This document shows, piece by piece, positions 1-8,724 of a stretch of 48,762 bases of DNA. Within the stretch, counting starts at the first letter, position 1; every line of letters starts with the position of its first letter. This DNA is from Dysgonamonadaceae bacterium (lineage in GTDB: Bacteria; Bacteroidota; Bacteroidia; Bacteroidales; Dysgonomonadaceae): NCBI GenBank assembly GCA_029975415.1, contig JARKPE010000139.1, forward strand, positions 1 through 48,762. The letters run 5' to 3'. Position numbers and translations under genes: made by a program. The notes under the pieces were generated by a model. The model searched no databases. It was not told where the DNA came from and saw nothing but the letters and a program-made list of their open reading frames with translations.

Positions 1-152
1 CAGATTTCTGTTCGTCAAAACGTCAGCTTTGCTGATGGCTTCTTTCAGATTTGCGGTCGCCCGCAACACCCTTGCCATTCGCTAATGTTTCTTGTCAACT
101 CGGCACATACAGGAACTCGCATCCTGCAAGCTTAATACCATACCTGACATAC
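1..152 (-). ncRNA. Group II intron, 5' part (domain I), cut by the window edge
   Basis: Read on the minus strand, this stretch has the look of domain I of a bacterial group II intron: an AAACATTAGCGAATGG segment, then AAGGGTG, a hairpin TTGCGG-gcga-CCGCAA (51-66) with a GNRA tetraloop, AATCTGAAAGAAGC, a hairpin TCAGC-AAA-GCTGA (23-35) and GACGAACAGAAATC. Smaller stems are at 76-87 (CATT/AATG) and 110-126 (CAGGA/TCCTG). The rest, presumably with the reverse transcriptase/maturase, would lie left of base 1. The exact 5' end is uncertain; GTATG at 152 is a possibility but differs from the usual GUGYG. No coding sequence is seen here. The call rests on sequence resemblance to known introns plus the visible stems. 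Confidence 0.72.
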
Positions 153-154
153 TA

Positions 155-185
155 AAAAAGCGCTGCCTAAATTTTGAGACAGCTC
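155..185 (-). terminator. Rho-independent terminator of the sulfatase gene
   Basis: On the minus strand, seven bases after the sulfatase stop, GCTGTC (178-183) can pair with GGCAGC (162-167, one G-U pair) and is followed shortly by a run of six T. The group II intron begins directly after the T run, a position typical of introns that insert behind terminators. Confidence 0.65.
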
Positions 186-191
186 CTTAGA

Positions 192-1742
192 TTAAAAATT
201 CCCCAAATTTCGGTGATCACTGTGCGGCCATTCAGTTCTTTTCAGCGGAATATTCATTCCTCCGGTCGATTCGAGCCAGTTATACAATTCGTGATTCAAC
301 GCTTTTATTGTATCCTGATATGCAGGATCGGCAATAAGATTGTGCATTTCGTCGGGATCGTTTTTCAGATCATAAAATTCGTTTGTATCCCAAATTCCAT
401 GATAACGAATATATTTATAGCGATCTGTACGAACTCCGTGCATGGTTGGCGTTTGAGGAAATTCATGCTCCCAATAATATTCGTAAAAAATTTTGTCGCG
501 CCAAGTGATATTTTCTCCGAGTAAGAGTGGTATGAACGATTCTCCCACCATTTGTGGAGTCTTATCCAATCCTGCACATTGCATCAGGGTGGGAGCTATA
601 TCGATATTCTGAACCATTTTTTCGACGACCTCACCTCCGGCGAAAAGTCTCGGAGCCCAAACCAGCATCGGCACCCGTACCGATTCTTCATAAAACTGTC
701 GTTTGTCTATTAATCCGTGTTCACCCCACGCAAAACCGTTGTCGCCCATGTAAATGACGATCGTATTCTTGTCCAATCCGTTTTCAACCAGATAATCGAG
801 CACTGCACCTATACTTTCGTCCACTGAACGAAGCGTTTCGCAATAGTTGCGCACTTGCGTTTCCCAAGGTCTGCCGTGATAGGAATAATCGACACCGTGC
901 CAACTTTCGCGCTGATTTTTCACCCAGTTGGGCATCATGTTTTCGCCATAAAAATCTTTTCCCGAAGCGGCCTTACCCGTAATGCTGTCGATGGTTGGAG
1001 GCGTGGTTATCCCATACTTCGGAGTATTAAAGGAAGCGGGATATACAAGTGGTTTGTCTTGATAACTTCCTTTGTGTCGCTTTGCAGGTTGAAAATTGTC
1101 GTGCACTCCTTTGTGCGAAAGATAAACCATAAACGGCTGATGATTTTTACTCTGTTTATCGATAAAATCGATGGCATGCTCCGTGAGCAAGTCTGTTATG
1201 TATGTGCTATCGGCATATTGAATCCACTCTCCGTTTGTGTTTAGTCGCGGATTGTAATATTCGCCTTGGCCTTTGAATGCTTCCCAATAATCGAATCCGG
1301 GTTGTGGCTCGCCCGAATCGTTTCCCATGTGCCATTTACCGAAAAAAGCAGTTTTGTATCCTGCTTTTTGTAAGTATTCGGGGAAAAAAGTCAATCCATC
1401 GGGTAGTGGAGCCGTGTTATCTACCACTTGATGCGAATGCGAATACATTCCGGTGAGAATCGATGCGCGGCTGGGAGAGGATAGCGAAGTGGTTACGAAT
1501 GCGTTTTTCATCCATGCGCCTTCGTGAGCCATTCTGTCCATCGATGGTGTTTGCAACCAGGGGACTTTACCTACAAATCCCATATAATCGTAGCGATGAT
1601 CATCGGAAATGATGAACACAATGTTCATCTTTTCCCCGATTTTTTTTTCTTGGCTGTTCGTTTTACCGACTTGTTGTGCCTGCAAATTATAGCCGTTTAA
1701 TGTTAGAGGAATAGATAGATAGCTTAAAAACTTGCTGTTCAT
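192..1742 (-). CDS. Sulfatase, Ser-type, probably exported
   Basis: A 516-residue arylsulfatase-family enzyme that hydrolyses sulfate esters, probably on host or plant glycans. The active-site signature is S88-S-P-S-R-A-S-I-L-T-G, so residue 88 is a Ser that must be oxidised to formylglycine by an anaerobic sulfatase-maturing enzyme (family knowledge). Metal-binding D47/D48 follow a short beta strand (IVFIISDDH), GKWHMG lies near residue 140, and MGDNGFAWGEH supplies further metal and sulfate ligands. The N-terminus (LSYLSIPLTLNGYNLQAQ) is a weak signal peptide; a start at M39 would give a cytosolic form. No SusC/D genes or sulfatase maturase are nearby, so the substrate is unknown. A TAAATTTG -7 box lies at 1820-1827 on this strand. 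Confidence 0.93.
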   Translation of the reverse strand: MNSKFLSYLSIPLTLNGYNLQAQQVGKTNSQEKKIGEKMNIVFIISDDHRYDYMGFVGKVPWLQTPSMDRMAHEGAWMKNAFVTTSLSSPSRASILTGMYSHSHQVVDNTAPLPDGLTFFPEYLQKAGYKTAFFGKWHMGNDSGEPQPGFDYWEAFKGQGEYYNPRLNTNGEWIQYADSTYITDLLTEHAIDFIDKQSKNHQPFMVYLSHKGVHDNFQPAKRHKGSYQDKPLVYPASFNTPKYGITTPPTIDSITGKAASGKDFYGENMMPNWVKNQRESWHGVDYSYHGRPWETQVRNYCETLRSVDESIGAVLDYLVENGLDKNTIVIYMGDNGFAWGEHGLIDKRQFYEESVRVPMLVWAPRLFAGGEVVEKMVQNIDIAPTLMQCAGLDKTPQMVGESFIPLLLGENITWRDKIFYEYYWEHEFPQTPTMHGVRTDRYKYIRYHGIWDTNEFYDLKNDPDEMHNLIADPAYQDTIKALNHELYNWLESTGGMNIPLKRTEWPHSDHRNLGNF

Positions 1743-2115
1743 AAGAAGAATTTATCGTTGTTATAAATAATTAGCATTATTTCTTGTGGCTAGTGAATAA
1801 TGGAATGGAAATGAACTCTCAAATTTAAAAAAAATCGGGAAATTCCATCTATCTTTATAGCCGAAAAAATAATTTATAAGGTAAGTATTTGTGAGTAAAA
1901 CTCCCCTGTTTTGCCGAAGTATGCACGGTATTCTGATATTGTCTAACGTTATCTACAAGCGACGAAAACAAATGCAGGAGGTATTTTACTTTAAAAAGAC
2001 AAAAAACAAGAACGATAAAATATACATCCACTGAACAAACAACGCATTTGCAAACCACACTTGCCGACACACCACTAAAATTTGATACCTTTGTGATTAT
2101 AAATTCGGATAACCT
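1743..2115. promoter_or_regulatory. Divergent intergenic region with two Bacteroidetes -7 boxes
   Basis: 373 bases separate the divergent sulfatase and SWIM genes. A TAAATTTG box on the minus strand (1820-1827) could drive the sulfatase, and TACCTTTG on the plus strand (2086-2093, 22 bases before the start codon) fits the Bacteroidetes TAnnTTTG -7 element for the SWIM gene. Neither has a perfectly spaced TTTG -33 partner. No gene or RNA is recognised in the remainder. Confidence 0.5.
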
Positions 2116-3819
2116 ATGCAGATTCCACTGAACCGATTTGAGCAATATATCGACGAAACCATACTGAAACGTGGTTTGCAGTATTTCAAAAAAGGACATG
2201 TACATGAGCCTGAAGAGATAAGTCCCGGTGTGTACGAAGCTATTGTTGAAGGTACCGAAGATTATATCGTGCAACTTACTCTTAAAAACGGTATCATTAC
2301 GGAGCATGTTTGCGATTGTCCCTACGATTTCGGTCCTGTATGCAAGCATGTGGCCGCCGTAATTTTTTATCTGCAACAGGATGAGTTGGAATTGAACAAT
2401 AAAACGAAAAGAGCAAAAACAAACCAAACGTCTAAACCTGTAAAACGAAAGACGGTTGCCGAGCAAGTTGACGAGCTGCTCGAAAAAGCGACACACGACG
2501 AGCTAAAACAATTTGTGCGTGAGCAGGCATTACAAAACGCATCGTTCCGGAATTTGTTCTTGTCGTCGTTTGCCCAACACAATTCCAATGAATCGAAAGA
2601 ACTGTATGTAAAGCAGGTGAAAGCGATACTTAAAGCCGCCTCCGACAGAGATGGTTTTATCGACTGGTCAGCTTCGAGGCTTGTTGGCAAAGCAGTTGAC
2701 AACCTTTTGGAATCGGCTCGCAAACAAATTGATAACCGCAACTACAGAAGTGCTGTTTTTATTTGTACTGCCGTAATGGAACAAATGACCGAAGCCCTGC
2801 AATATGCCGATGACAGCAATGGTGAAATTGGCGGGAGAGTTGAAGTTGCATATGAAATACTCTATAACATAGCCTTGGAACAATCATCCGAAGAAATCAG
2901 AAAACTGATTATCGAATATTGTTTTACTTCTTTCGACAAACAAATTTATTCAGGTTGGGATTGGCATACCGATATTTTACGTCTTGCTGCTTTGCTTTTA
3001 AAAACAGAAGAAGAAACCGAGCGTATTTTTAAACAAATCGATAAAGCCCAAAGGTCTGATTATGAGATGGAAAGAATTCAAAACATCAAGTACGAGATCT
3101 TGTTAAAGACTAAAGGTGAAAATGCTGCAGAGAAATATCTTGAACAGAATATTACAAATTCAGAATTAAGGCGAGTAGCTATTCAAAAAGCGCTGGAAAA
3201 GAGAGATTTTGAGAAAGCTGCTTCATTAGCCGAAGACGGAGTGAGTTATGATTTGAAAGACAGACCCGGCTTGGCAAAAGAATGGTACGACTGGTTGCTA
3301 AAAATAGCACAAGCCCAAAACGATTCCGAAAAAATTATCGAATATGCACGCTTGCTGTTTATTGACAATTTCAGGAAAGAACAGGATTATTACACGATCA
3401 TGAAACAACAGGTAAAACCTGAAGAATGGAACGCATTTGTTGAAGCGATTATAAAGGACATTAAAACGAGTAAACGATGGTTTGATGATATTAGCTTAAT
3501 TGCAAGTATCTTCATAAAGGAAGAATGGTGGGACAGACTTTTGGAATTGGTTAAAAAGTCACCCAGTTTAAACACAATTGACCGTTACGAGATATATCTT
3601 TCTCAAAGTTATTCTAAGGAATTAATCGAATTATACGCAAACGGGATTCTGAATTACATGAAAAACAGCATGGGAAGAGACCATTACCAAAATGCGTGCA
3701 GATATATCCGAAAGATTATTAAAATGGGAGGAAGAGGCAAAGCAAACGAAATTATTTCCTACCTGAGAACCGAATATCCCAAAAGAAGAGCATTAATGGA
3801 AGAATTGAATAGGATATGA
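2116..3819 (+). CDS. SWIM zinc-finger domain protein
   Basis: A 567-residue cytosolic protein. Near the N-terminus C66-x-C68-x7-C76-x-H78 (CDCPYDFGPVCKH) is a SWIM zinc-binding motif, a module known for DNA or protein binding. Residues about 95-115 form a basic KRAKTNQ/KPVKRK linker. The remainder is charged, helix-rich and TPR-like in texture, with no catalytic motif recognised. It sits 149 bases upstream of sbcD on the same strand, separated by two hairpins, so co-transcription is uncertain. In other bacteria SWIM proteins are often near SNF2 helicases; none is seen here. The biochemical function is unknown. The start follows a TACCTTTG -7 box. Confidence 0.85.
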   Translation: MQIPLNRFEQYIDETILKRGLQYFKKGHVHEPEEISPGVYEAIVEGTEDYIVQLTLKNGIITEHVCDCPYDFGPVCKHVAAVIFYLQQDELELNNKTKRAKTNQTSKPVKRKTVAEQVDELLEKATHDELKQFVREQALQNASFRNLFLSSFAQHNSNESKELYVKQVKAILKAASDRDGFIDWSASRLVGKAVDNLLESARKQIDNRNYRSAVFICTAVMEQMTEALQYADDSNGEIGGRVEVAYEILYNIALEQSSEEIRKLIIEYCFTSFDKQIYSGWDWHTDILRLAALLLKTEEETERIFKQIDKAQRSDYEMERIQNIKYEILLKTKGENAAEKYLEQNITNSELRRVAIQKALEKRDFEKAASLAEDGVSYDLKDRPGLAKEWYDWLLKIAQAQNDSEKIIEYARLLFIDNFRKEQDYYTIMKQQVKPEEWNAFVEAIIKDIKTSKRWFDDISLIASIFIKEEWWDRLLELVKKSPSLNTIDRYEIYLSQSYSKELIELYANGILNYMKNSMGRDHYQNACRYIRKIIKMGGRGKANEIISYLRTEYPKRRALMEELNRI

Positions 3820-3890
3820 ATCATGTGAATTTATGTATATGTATTTGTTGTTGTATTTACATTTTCACATTTTCCACGAACATCCCATAG

Positions 3891-3950
3891 CCCACGAATT
3901 TATTCGTGGGTAATCGGAGAATTCGAAAATATGTAACCGTTTCAACGGTT
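3891..3950. repeat. Two REP-like intergenic hairpins before sbcD
   Basis: CCCACGAAT-TT-ATTCGTGGG (3891-3910) is a near-perfect palindrome, and AACCGTT-TC-AACGGTT (3935-3950) is a second one 24 bases on. Similar short palindromes recur between genes in Bacteroidetes and are often linked to REP-associated transposases. They end 18 bases before the sbcD start and have no T run, so they are not obvious terminators. Confidence 0.6.
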
Positions 3951-3968
3951 TAAAATATTTGAAACGCA

Positions 3969-5189
3969 ATGAAAATTTTACATACTTCCGATTGGCATTT
4001 AGGGAGGACGCTTTATTCCAAAAAAGAACGGCAGGAAGAGCATACTGCATTTTTAGCATGGTTGCTCGGGACGATTCGGGAACATGCGGTTGACTTGCTG
4101 CTCATAGCCGGCGATGTGTTCGACACGGCATCACCGAGCAGTGCGGCTCAAAAAATGTATTACGACTTTCTGATCAACGTACGCAAAGCGGGTTGCAAAA
4201 ATGTGATTGTTGTAGGTGGCAACCATGATTCGCCAAGTTTCCTGAATGCTCCCAAAGACATTTTGGCTGCACTGAACGTATCGGTCATTGGTAATGCTAC
4301 TGAAAATCCTGAAGATGAAATGATTGTCATCAAGGACAGGCAGGAAAATCCAATTGCCATTGTTTGTGCGGTTCCTTTCCTGCGAGAACGAGACATCAGT
4401 CGTTTTACGGAAGGCGAAAATTATTCCGATCGTTCGAAGCGAATCAACGAAAACATCAGAAAGCACTATGAAGCGATAGCTCAACTTGCCGAAAACAAAC
4501 GAAGAGAATTGGGAGTAACCATCCCGATTATAGCAACCGGACATTTGCCGGTAGCAGGAGGAAAAAGAAACGACGACGATGGCGTGCGTGAAACCTACAT
4601 CGGAAATATCGAAGCGGTTGGTAATGACATTTTTCCCGACACGTTCGATTACGTTGCACTCGGGCACTATCATATTCCGTCGGTTATCAAAGACAACATT
4701 CGCTATTGTGGTTCGCCGATTCCGATGGGTTTTGGCGAATCAGGACAAAAGAAGCTGGTGTATCTCATTGAATTGAATGAGCAGAGAAGCATTGAAACCA
4801 TTGAAATTCCTGTTTTTCAACAATTGGAATCTATCGTCGGCGACAAAAACTTCATTGCCCGACGTTTGTCGGAATTGAAAAAATCCGATTCATCCGTTTG
4901 GGTGGAAGTGATTTACACCGGTGATGAAATTTTTCCCGATTTGTCTTCGTGGGTGAACGAACAAATTGCCGATTCGAACATCGAAGTGCTCAAACTTCAA
5001 AACCGTCAATACTTGAACGAAGTTTTAACACAAGTCGATACCGCCGGTTCGCTGGAGGAGCTCAACGAAATGGAAGTTTTCGACAAACTATTGGAAAAAA
5101 GCAGCATTTCCGACGAGCAAAAAACGGAATTGAAAGCATTGTACAAAGAGATTGTTGACGGATTACGACTTCAAGACATCGCCTTATGA
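3969..5189 (+). CDS. sbcD: Exonuclease subunit SbcD (Mre11-like)
   Basis: The nuclease subunit of the SbcCD complex, a Mn-dependent 3'-5' exonuclease and hairpin endonuclease used in DNA repair. At 406 residues it matches the family. Phosphodiesterase motifs are in order: SDWHLGR at 7-13 (D8, H10), AGDVFD, GGNHDSP, GHLP and a GHYH metal site. The start ATG leads straight into the first beta strand (MKILHTSDWH), as is usual. The gene overlaps sbcC by four bases (ATGA), so the two subunits are translationally coupled. Confidence 0.96.
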   Translation: MKILHTSDWHLGRTLYSKKERQEEHTAFLAWLLGTIREHAVDLLLIAGDVFDTASPSSAAQKMYYDFLINVRKAGCKNVIVVGGNHDSPSFLNAPKDILAALNVSVIGNATENPEDEMIVIKDRQENPIAIVCAVPFLRERDISRFTEGENYSDRSKRINENIRKHYEAIAQLAENKRRELGVTIPIIATGHLPVAGGKRNDDDGVRETYIGNIEAVGNDIFPDTFDYVALGHYHIPSVIKDNIRYCGSPIPMGFGESGQKKLVYLIELNEQRSIETIEIPVFQQLESIVGDKNFIARRLSELKKSDSSVWVEVIYTGDEIFPDLSSWVNEQIADSNIEVLKLQNRQYLNEVLTQVDTAGSLEELNEMEVFDKLLEKSSISDEQKTELKALYKEIVDGLRLQDIAL

Positions 5190-8100
5190 AAATTTTGAAA
5201 CTCAAATTCAAGAATATCAATTCGCTGTCGAGCGAAAACGAAATTGATTTTACCCAACCTGTTTTCACCAACGAAGGACTTTTTGCCATTACCGGAAAAA
5301 CAGGAGCAGGCAAGAGTTCCATTCTGGATGCCATTTCGCTGGCTTTGTACGGTAAAACACCGCGTGTGGAAATTTCGGGCAACGAAAATGCCGTAATGAC
5401 AAGAGGCGAGAAAGATTGTTATGCGGAAATTACGTTTGAAGTCAACGGCAAAATATCGAAATCGAGCTGGAAACAGGAACGCACACGAACGGGGAACCTG
5501 AAACCGGTGATTCGGCAGATTTCCGATTCCAACAACAAAATCATAGCCGACCAACTACGTACCTGCGATACAAAAATCGTCGAAATTCTCGGGTTGACCT
5601 TCAATCAGTTTACCAAAGTGATTTTGCTTGCGCAAGGAAGTTTTGCTGCATTTTTGGAAGCGGACAAAAATGATAAGGGCGAACTGTTGGAACAAATCAC
5701 GGGAACTGAAATTTATGGAGCCATTTCGAGAAAGGTCTTTGAACGAAGCAAGACGGAAAAAGAGAAATTGGATAAGGTCTTGTTTGAACTCGAAGCCATT
5801 AAAATTCTTTCGGATGATGAAATTAAACGTTTGAACGAAGAAATCACTGCTTTTGAAACGGAAAAAACGCAGTTGGATGAGGAGTTGCAAAAAATAGAAA
5901 CTGCGAAGAAATGGCTTTCGGATTTGGAGAGTTTGCGAAAACAAATTGATGAAGCCAAGCAAAAATTGCCCGAATTGGAAGCAAGAACAAAAGCAACGCA
6001 AGAAGCTTTCATCGCTTCGGATGAGGCGTTAAAGTCGATAAAAGCGAAACAGCAAGAAAATGAACCACTTTTCAAAAAAGTCAGAGAGTTGGATACAAAA
6101 ATCTCGGAGAAAGATAGATTGTTGCAACCTATTCTCACAGCCATTTCGAATTTGACCGCTAAGATCAAGCGATTAATGCAAACCATCGAAACACAAGATG
6201 CCGATTTGGGAAAAGCGGAAAAATTGTTGGAAGAAAAACATAAATGGGCTAATGAACATCAGAAGTACGAAGAACTGGTTTCCAACTACGCTGCGATTGA
6301 AAATGAAAATCATCAATTGATCGCTTCGTCGAAAGAAATTGAAAATCTGAACGCTGAAATCATTCGTTTGGAGAAAGATTTATCGTCGAAAGCATCTGCG
6401 CTTCAACAGGCAGTAAAAGTTTTCACAGAAAAAGAAAAGAATTTGGCAGCGAAAGCGGAAGAGCTCGAAACCAGAAAAACGGAATATGCATCGATATTGG
6501 ATGGAAAGGAACTTTCCCAGCTTCAATCGGAAAAAGAAAATATTTCCGGTCTTTACAATCAAATCAAGAATCTGATTCTGGTTGAACAGTCCATTATTGT
6601 CAATCAAAAAGAAATGAATGATTTTGATGAAAAAGTAAGGCAACTTGATTCCTTAATCAAAGAGCTTTCCGAGAAAATTGAAAGCGATAAAAAAACAATT
6701 GACAGTCTGGATCGTCAAATCAATTTGCTGGAGGAAAACATCAAACTGACAAAGACCATCCAAAGTTTGGATGAACTTCGTCACACGCTCAAGGACGGAG
6801 AGGCATGTCCGCTTTGTGGAGCGTTGGAGCATCCGTTTGCTCGTGGCAATGTTCCACAAATGGGCGAAAAGGAAATTGAATTGCAAAATTTAAAAAAGCA
6901 ATGGCAAGAAATAACCCAGACCGTTCAACAAAACGAAAAAAATCTTGCAAAGCATAATTCGGATAAAAAGAATGCCTTTGAAAATAAAGCAAAAGAAGAA
7001 AAACGTTTGTTGGATAACATTCAAAGACAAAAGGAAATACTTGCTGAAATAAAAAATAGACGGGCTGACTTTACGATTCCTGCCGGAGAAAACAAAATTG
7101 AAAAACTGAATGAAATGCTGGCGCAGTACCATTACGAACTTCAGCAAATTACCACTGTCATCGAACGAGCTGCAAATTGCGAAAAACAACTGGTAAATCT
7201 TCGAGACAAGGAAATTCCTGCGTTGCAGGGAGAAAAAGAAGCAGCACTGAAATCAAAAAATGAAGCCGAAACCGCTCACAAATTGGCTGAACAACAATTG
7301 AAGGACAAACAAGGATTGGCAGCCACTGCAAAGGATAAATACGAAAAGGAAAAAGCTTCTTTGTGGATTAAATTCCAGAACTATGACGTTGAAAATATAA
7401 CTGCGCTGAAAAAATGCCTCGATGCCTGGAACGAGAATAAAAAACAAACCGAAGAACTAACAAACCGAATCACTATCCTAAAAAGCGATATTGCTCTCAA
7501 TAAAAAAGAATTGGAAAATATGGGGAAATTGCTTGCCGATAAGCAAAACGAAAAGCAGCAGATTAATTCGGAAAAGCAAACACTTTCGGATCAACGGAAA
7601 GAAATCTTCGATGAAAAATCGGTTGAGGAAGAAGAAAATCGTTTGAAGAGAAGACTTGAAGCAACCGAAGCGACAAGAGCAAATTCGGAAAAAGAAAAGA
7701 ATGACGCAAATACCGAATTTGAGAAAAACAAGGCCATTGTGTCCGAAAAAGAAAAAGAGTGGGTAGAAAAGCAAGCACAAAAGATTACGGAAAAATCCTA
7801 CGAAGAACTTCAAACTGAAGGAGACGAAAGGAGAAGGAAGGCAGACGAATTATCTCAAAAAATCGGAGCAAACAAGCAAACCTTACTTGCCAATGCCCAA
7901 AATTTAAAGATCAGTGGCGACAAACTCAAGGAAAAGGAAAAACAGCAGGCAATTTCCAATCAATGGGCAAAACTGAACGAGCTGATTGGTTCCAGCGACG
8001 GGAAAAAATATCGCAACTTTGCTCAGGCATTGACTTTTGAACATTTAATCGGTTTGTCGAACCGGCAGTTGCAAAAAATGTCCGACCGCTATCTGCTGAA

Positions 8101-8467
8101 ACGTTCTGGTGATAATATAAATCCATTCGAATTGTCGGTGATCGATAAATTCCAAAACAGCGAAGAGCGGACGGCTCAAAACCTTTCGGGAGGTGAAAAA
8201 TTTATTGTCTCTCTTTCGCTTGCCCTCGGTTTGGCCAATATGGCAAGTAAGAATATGCGCATCGACACCATGTTTATCGACGAAGGCTTCGGAACACTCG
8301 ATTCCGACTATCTCGACGTAGCTCTCAATGCCCTATCGAATTTGCAAAGCGAAGGAAAAATCATCGGCGTCATTTCCCATTTGACCGAGCTGAAAGAACG
8401 AATTTCTACCCACATCGAAGTAGTTCCAATGGGTAACGGACACTCACGGATTCAAATAACGAATTGA
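5186..8467 (+). CDS. sbcC: Exonuclease subunit SbcC (Rad50-like ATPase)
   Basis: The SMC-like ATPase partner of SbcD, 1093 residues. The Walker A motif GKTGAGKSS is at 37-45. Two long, Lys/Glu-rich coiled coils follow, broken by the zinc hook C541-P-L-C544 that joins two molecules. The C-terminal ATPase half has the ABC signature LSGGEK at 1000-1005 and Walker B FIDEGFGTLD around 1030-1039. All elements needed for function are present. It overlaps the 3' end of sbcD and is followed by a hairpin terminator at 8583. Confidence 0.97.
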   Translation: MKILKLKFKNINSLSSENEIDFTQPVFTNEGLFAITGKTGAGKSSILDAISLALYGKTPRVEISGNENAVMTRGEKDCYAEITFEVNGKISKSSWKQERTRTGNLKPVIRQISDSNNKIIADQLRTCDTKIVEILGLTFNQFTKVILLAQGSFAAFLEADKNDKGELLEQITGTEIYGAISRKVFERSKTEKEKLDKVLFELEAIKILSDDEIKRLNEEITAFETEKTQLDEELQKIETAKKWLSDLESLRKQIDEAKQKLPELEARTKATQEAFIASDEALKSIKAKQQENEPLFKKVRELDTKISEKDRLLQPILTAISNLTAKIKRLMQTIETQDADLGKAEKLLEEKHKWANEHQKYEELVSNYAAIENENHQLIASSKEIENLNAEIIRLEKDLSSKASALQQAVKVFTEKEKNLAAKAEELETRKTEYASILDGKELSQLQSEKENISGLYNQIKNLILVEQSIIVNQKEMNDFDEKVRQLDSLIKELSEKIESDKKTIDSLDRQINLLEENIKLTKTIQSLDELRHTLKDGEACPLCGALEHPFARGNVPQMGEKEIELQNLKKQWQEITQTVQQNEKNLAKHNSDKKNAFENKAKEEKRLLDNIQRQKEILAEIKNRRADFTIPAGENKIEKLNEMLAQYHYELQQITTVIERAANCEKQLVNLRDKEIPALQGEKEAALKSKNEAETAHKLAEQQLKDKQGLAATAKDKYEKEKASLWIKFQNYDVENITALKKCLDAWNENKKQTEELTNRITILKSDIALNKKELENMGKLLADKQNEKQQINSEKQTLSDQRKEIFDEKSVEEEENRLKRRLEATEATRANSEKEKNDANTEFEKNKAIVSEKEKEWVEKQAQKITEKSYEELQTEGDERRRKADELSQKIGANKQTLLANAQNLKISGDKLKEKEKQQAISNQWAKLNELIGSSDGKKYRNFAQALTFEHLIGLSNRQLQKMSDRYLLKRSGDNINPFELSVIDKFQNSEERTAQNLSGGEKFIVSLSLALGLANMASKNMRIDTMFIDEGFGTLDSDYLDVALNALSNLQSEGKIIGVISHLTELKERISTHIEVVPMGNGHSRIQITN

Positions 8468-8582
8468 AAAACATCGGTGGGAAATAAAATCCGTAAAAAT
8501 ATGAATGCAAATACATTCCTACGCTAGCGGAAGGATACAAATTATAAATTATCTGCGAAAAACATTTCTGATAATTGGTTTC

Positions 8583-8611
8583 ACGAGCAATCTACGCTCG
8601 TTAATTTTTTC
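8583..8611 (+). terminator. Probable terminator after sbcC
   Basis: ACGAGC (8583-8588) pairs with GCTCGT (8596-8601) around a 7-base loop, followed by TAA and a run of six T. It is 116 bases after the sbcC stop, so it could also be a remnant intergenic repeat. Confidence 0.55.
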
Positions 8612-8687
8612 GCCGATGAATTCATAAATTGATAAATCATCGACTCATTAATTCATCAACTCTATATGCCGATTGGAAATTATCATG

Positions 8688-8695
8688 TAAATTTG
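8688..8695 (+). promoter_or_regulatory. Candidate -7 box for prfB
   Basis: TAAATTTG matches the Bacteroidetes TAnnTTTG element 29 bases upstream of the prfB start codon. No TTTG is found at the expected -33 position. Confidence 0.45.
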
Positions 8696-8724
8696 CAGCC
8701 TAAAACCCAAATAGGAATAGATTT

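Noticed and set aside
1855-2496. 213-codon minus-strand frame overlapping the SWIM gene
   Set aside because: It covers the promoter and 5' part of the SWIM gene, whose zinc motif and -7 box support the plus strand.
8578-8592. TGGTTTCACGAGCAA as a parS site for ParB
   Set aside because: Only the left half resembles TGTTTCACGTGAAACA; the right half does not form the palindrome.
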